The notes below the pieces were generated by a model. The model ran no database searches, was not told the origin of the DNA, and saw only the letters and a program-made list of their open reading frames with translations. A stretch of 64,000 bases of DNA, taken from NCBI GenBank assembly GCA_913062605.1, contig CAJXWQ010000003.1:62001-126000 (forward strand), read 5' to 3'. A program made the position numbers and the translations under genes. Below, piece by piece: positions 60,858-64,000 of the stretch (positions are counted from its first letter, which is position 1; each line of letters starts with the position of its first letter). Source of the DNA: an uncultured Cellvibrionales bacterium (GTDB lineage Bacteria; Pseudomonadota; Gammaproteobacteria; Pseudomonadales; Porticoccaceae).

Positions 60858-62078
60858 GTGAGAGAAATTTTACTGATCAATGTATCTGGAGAGGATAAGC
60901 CCGGTGTAACTCGAGCTGTGTCTGAAGTGCTGGTTGAGCACGGCTCGGATATTCTGGATATTGGACAAGCGGTGATTCACGATAGCCTAAACCTAGGCAT
61001 TCTTGCAAAAATTCCTAAGGATCAGGAGGCCGAGCAAGTCCAGAAAGAAATTCTCTATAGCCTTCATGCAATGGATATGAAGGTGAGGTTTCAGTCCATC
61101 TCAGAAGAAAGTTATGAACACTGGGTGGGGCAGCAGGGTAAACCCCGTCATATTGTTACGTTGCTTGCTCACCGGGTGACCGCTCAACATATTGCTCGTG
61201 TGACCACTGCGACAGTGGAGCAGGGGCTTAATATTGACAAGATTACCCGCCTCTCTGGTCGTGTGCCGATAGAGCGTATCGAGGATAACAGTAAAGCCTG
61301 TGTGGAATTCTCACTACGCGGGGTGCCTACTGATATGTCAGCATTACGAGCTTCTTTACTGGAGTTGTCTGCTGAAATGGATGTGGATGTGGCCTACCAA
61401 GAAGATAATATCTATCGCCGAAATCGACGCTTGGTTGTGTTTGATATGGATTCCACCCTGATTGATGCCGAGGTGATTGATGAGCTGGCTAAAGAAGCGG
61501 GTGTCGGTGAGCAGGTATCAGCAATTACTGAAGCAGCCATGCGCGGTGAGCTGGATTTCAAAGAAAGCTTTGCCAAGCGTATGGCCCTTTTAAAAGGTCT
61601 GGATGAATCGGTACTGGAACGTGTTGCAGCTCGCCTGCAGCTGACGGAAGGTGCAGAAGCACTGATTTCCACCCTGAAGCAGTTGGGTTATAAAACAGCC
61701 ATTCTCTCCGGTGGTTTTGATTATTTTGGCCTCCGTATTCAGCAAAAATTGGGTATTGATTATGTGTACGCCAATCAGCTGGAAATTGTTGATGGTAAGG
61801 TCACCGGTAATGTCTCTGGGGAGGTGGTGGACGGCCAACGCAAAGCCCAGTTATTACGGGAAATTGCTGCGGGTGAAAATATCGATCTGGAGCAGGTGAT
61901 CGCAGTGGGTGATGGCGCTAATGATCTGCCGATGTTGAGTATTGCCGGTTTGGGTATTGCTTTCAGAGCCAAACCTCTGGTGAAAGCTACGGCCAAGCAA
62001 TCAATATCAAAGCTGGGGTTGGATGGAATTCTTTACCTGATGGGCTTTAGCGACAGGGATACACTGCACCTACAATAG
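60858..62078 (+). CDS. serB: Phosphoserine phosphatase
   Basis: Releases serine from O-phosphoserine, the last step of serine synthesis. Two ACT-like regulatory segments (about 1-180) precede a HAD phosphatase domain with the nucleophile motif VFDMDSTLIDAEVIDELA, ILSGGFDYF, and VGDGANDLPML. The preferred start is GTG at 60858, giving VREILLINVSGEDKPG, the usual SerB opening; ATG 60846 and TTG 60834 are in frame. Length is about 406 residues, as in pseudomonads. Confidence 0.93.
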   Translation: MREILLINVSGEDKPGVTRAVSEVLVEHGSDILDIGQAVIHDSLNLGILAKIPKDQEAEQVQKEILYSLHAMDMKVRFQSISEESYEHWVGQQGKPRHIVTLLAHRVTAQHIARVTTATVEQGLNIDKITRLSGRVPIERIEDNSKACVEFSLRGVPTDMSALRASLLELSAEMDVDVAYQEDNIYRRNRRLVVFDMDSTLIDAEVIDELAKEAGVGEQVSAITEAAMRGELDFKESFAKRMALLKGLDESVLERVAARLQLTEGAEALISTLKQLGYKTAILSGGFDYFGLRIQQKLGIDYVYANQLEIVDGKVTGNVSGEVVDGQRKAQLLREIAAGENIDLEQVIAVGDGANDLPMLSIAGLGIAFRAKPLVKATAKQSISKLGLDGILYLMGFSDRDTLHLQ

Positions 62079-62127
62079 TTCTTTCAGTCGTTCTGTGTTG
62101 GCTCGCCTTGGCGCCGCATCAGGTATC

Positions 62128-64000
62128 TTAGTTCTCGTCACTAAAGTCGTAGTTCATGACCGGTAATGGTGGTTGCAGAAAGTGCCCCTGAATATAGTGA
62201 ACACCACAGCGCCAAAGGGTTGGAATCATCTGTGCCCGCTCAACAAAGGGGACTATTATTTGTTCATCCTCTCCTTTTAGCGCGTTAATCAGGTTTTCAA
62301 CTTCTACGACGCCACCCTCATTTTCGTTCGCCCTTTCAATAATCACACTGTCAAATTTCACAAAGTTGACCGAGAGTTTTTTCAGCAGCTTCATTGGCTC
62401 AATGGCGAGTCCAAAATGAGATAGGGCGACATTGCCATTGATCCTAGACAGCTCTTCGATCAATTGGACTGAGCGGTGGAATTGCCTGGCCACATCAATT
62501 TCACGGAGTTGGAAGACCACATGTTTTGGTAGCAGCCCTGAGGCTTTAAGGGCGACCTTCAGCCAGGGGAGAAACCCTTCATCGGCAATAGAGTGCCCGC
62601 TAATATTGATAAACAGTCGTGTTGAGGGAGCCGTTTTTAACTTGCCGGCAAGGGTTTTAATAGATTCAAGTATGACCCAGTGGTCGATATCAATGGCGGT
62701 CGGTGTTTTAAATACCTTGGCAATAAAGTTATCAGGTAAATGCTTACCTTGTGCTTCTGGCGCAACCTGCATCAGAACCTCGTAGAATTCCTGAGGGTCT
62801 CCATGTAGAGGGATGATCGGTTGGTAAAGCAGCTCAAACTGCTTTTCCTCCAACATAGTTCTGGCGATATCTTCTACATCTTCCTCAGTGAACTCTGGGC
62901 CAATACCTGATTCATATAATCTGGCGGCGTTGGCATAATCCGCACTGTTCTGCTCGGAGTGTAATTCCGTGAGAACACTCAGCGCATGCTCAATACAGTT
63001 CTCAGCAGTAGTAACAGTTTCACTGATGACAGTGGCTCCAATGCCCAGCGTCAGAGACAGTGTCTGATCATCGAATTCAAACACATGTTGATCAATATTT
63101 TCACATAGATGGGTGCCGAACATCAGCCCGGCATCGGCACCTGTGTTAGGCAGAATCATCACAAAACTATCTTCTTTGAACCGTTTTAGGATGTAACCAG
63201 CCTTGCTTTCAGATTCAATTTTCTCGATCAGCTGCCAAACTAAATTTTCTGTTTTCTGTAAGCCAATCTCATTTTGAATATTCTGATAGCGATCGAGAGT
63301 GATGTAGAGAAGCACGGAGGTATTATGTTTTTGGGCTGCCTGGCGAATAGTACCGTTGATCAATTCGATCACTTTGTCGCGCTGAATATCTACGGCGTTT
63401 GATGTTTTCTCGTTGAAGGCTTCTCCCAGACTACCATTTTGGTTTTCGAGGAATGCTTTAGTGATAAGAAATTCGAGTGCAGGTTCGCTTTGATAATCAA
63501 CCTTTGCTATCCGTACCTCAATAGGTACGGGTATTTCGTTGTTGGTCATACCCGTGAAGCGGATAGTTTCGGTATTTATATGCTCACCAGCATCAATGGG
63601 CCTGAGGAACTGTTTTAACCGTGGCCGATCTTCAGTGGAAATATTATCAGTGACAGGTAAGCAGAGCATGCTCTCATCATTGAGGTAACCAAACAGTTGT
63701 GAGTAACTCTCATTGGCAAATAGGTAGGTGCCTTCCTGAACAATGGCAATAGCATCTTCGGAACTGCCAAGCAGTCTGTCGGAGCGACTTTCAGCATCCG
63801 AGTAACGTCTGCGGCACAGGCGTAGACGGCGGCGTTGCTCCAAGTCGTAAAGCGTACGAGAGATAGAAAGTAGCAGATGTTGATCTTCATCCATTGGGAT
63901 GACATCTGCGGCACCTAGCCGGAGTCCTTCGACAATTTCTGATGGATTGTATTCATCTGAAATCAGTACGACGGGGATATCAAGGTTGAGCTTTCTAATC
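62128..64000 (-). CDS. FimX-like REC-PAS-GGDEF-EAL protein (5' end cut by window edge)
   Basis: The open frame continues past its first ATG (63894) to the window end without a stop. The added residues, such as IPVVLISDEYNPSEIVEGLR and LGAADVIPMDED, are the end of a receiver domain, so the true start is beyond 64000. Then come a PAS domain, a degenerate GGDEF domain (FKEDSF at the GG(D/E)EF site) and an EAL domain. In the last, EAL is EVL, DDFG is SHFG and KID is KFD, so it probably binds but does not cleave c-di-GMP. This matches FimX, which steers type IV pilus twitching. Confidence 0.85.
   Translation of the reverse strand, partial: IRKLNLDIPVVLISDEYNPSEIVEGLRLGAADVIPMDEDQHLLLSISRTLYDLEQRRRLRLCRRRYSDAESRSDRLLGSSEDAIAIVQEGTYLFANESYSQLFGYLNDESMLCLPVTDNISTEDRPRLKQFLRPIDAGEHINTETIRFTGMTNNEIPVPIEVRIAKVDYQSEPALEFLITKAFLENQNGSLGEAFNEKTSNAVDIQRDKVIELINGTIRQAAQKHNTSVLLYITLDRYQNIQNEIGLQKTENLVWQLIEKIESESKAGYILKRFKEDSFVMILPNTGADAGLMFGTHLCENIDQHVFEFDDQTLSLTLGIGATVISETVTTAENCIEHALSVLTELHSEQNSADYANAARLYESGIGPEFTEEDVEDIARTMLEEKQFELLYQPIIPLHGDPQEFYEVLMQVAPEAQGKHLPDNFIAKVFKTPTAIDIDHWVILESIKTLAGKLKTAPSTRLFINISGHSIADEGFLPWLKVALKASGLLPKHVVFQLREIDVARQFHRSVQLIEELSRINGNVALSHFGLAIEPMKLLKKLSVNFVKFDSVIIERANENEGGVVEVENLINALKGEDEQIIVPFVERAQMIPTLWRCGVHYIQGHFLQPPLPVMNYDFSDEN

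Noticed and set aside
63894-63894. ATG at 63894 as start of the EAL protein
   Set aside because: The frame stays open to the window edge and the added residues read as the end of a receiver domain, so the ATG is internal.

Overview
The window reads as chromosomal DNA of a facultatively anaerobic, nitrate-respiring gammaproteobacterium with mid-range GC. Pointers are the SerB/YtjB pair, a Pseudomonas-type narXL-narK1K2-GHJI-ppiC locus, the UbiU/UbiV/UbiT route to ubiquinone without oxygen, a liu leucine-degradation operon and a FimX-like protein. A marine Cellvibrionales/Spongiibacteraceae-type host is my best guess from general flavour; no 16S rRNA is present to settle it.

Layout. 0-5 kb: cysC, a TetR regulator, tRNA-Arg(CCG) with a stray copy of its 3' end, then a three-gene envelope cluster of unknown role (retropepsin-like lipoprotein, inactive transglutaminase fused to a membrane domain, RimK-like ATP-grasp ligase). 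5-11 kb: a cytochrome c5-type lipoprotein, mobA-moeB, a TetR/AhpD-like pair with matching operators, a porin and moaA. 11-16.5 kb: a catabolic operon (Fe-dependent alcohol dehydrogenase, permease, aldehyde dehydrogenase, periplasmic cyclase-family hydrolase). 16.9-19.4 kb: TetR, two glutathione transferases and an NrtS-type nitrate/nitrite transporter. 19.5-24.3 kb: YbaK-family protein, a lone integron-type gene cassette carrying a GNAT gene, HMG-CoA lyase with an unusual active-site loop, a purine phosphoribosyltransferase and a glycerate kinase. 24.3-32.2 kb: moaCDE-modABC, osmC, a beta-CASP ribonuclease-like protein and moeA-moaB. 32.4-36.6 kb: a PP2C/protein-kinase fusion, a NarK/NasA transporter and a universal stress protein. 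36.6-41.6 kb: ubiU and ubiV, then a 2.4-kb islet with two copies of a divergent XRE-regulator/small-protein module, then ubiT. 41.6-55.2 kb: narL, narX, narK1, narK2, narGHJI and ppiC. 55.2-59.4 kb: liuC, liuB, liuA, liuR. 59.5-64 kb: ytjB-like gene, serB and the 5'-truncated FimX-like gene.

How it fits together. Almost everything needed to build and run a membrane nitrate reductase lies within 50 kb: molybdate uptake (ModABC), every molybdopterin step (MoaA, MoaC, MoaD/MoaE, MoeB, MoaB, MoeA, MobA), nitrate/nitrite transport (NarK1, NarK2, a third NNP transporter, NrtS), sensing (NarX/NarL), the enzyme and its chaperones (NarGHI, NarJ, PpiC), and anaerobic ubiquinone synthesis (UbiT, UbiU, UbiV). 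FNR/Anr-like boxes precede moaA and the universal stress gene. The regulator itself, ModE and any nitrite reductase are not in the window.

The least explained parts are the duplicated XRE/small-protein islet between ubiV and ubiT, the transglutaminase/ATP-grasp envelope cluster, the stray integron cassette and the HMG-CoA lyase loop insertion. All calls come from reading the sequence; no database search was run.
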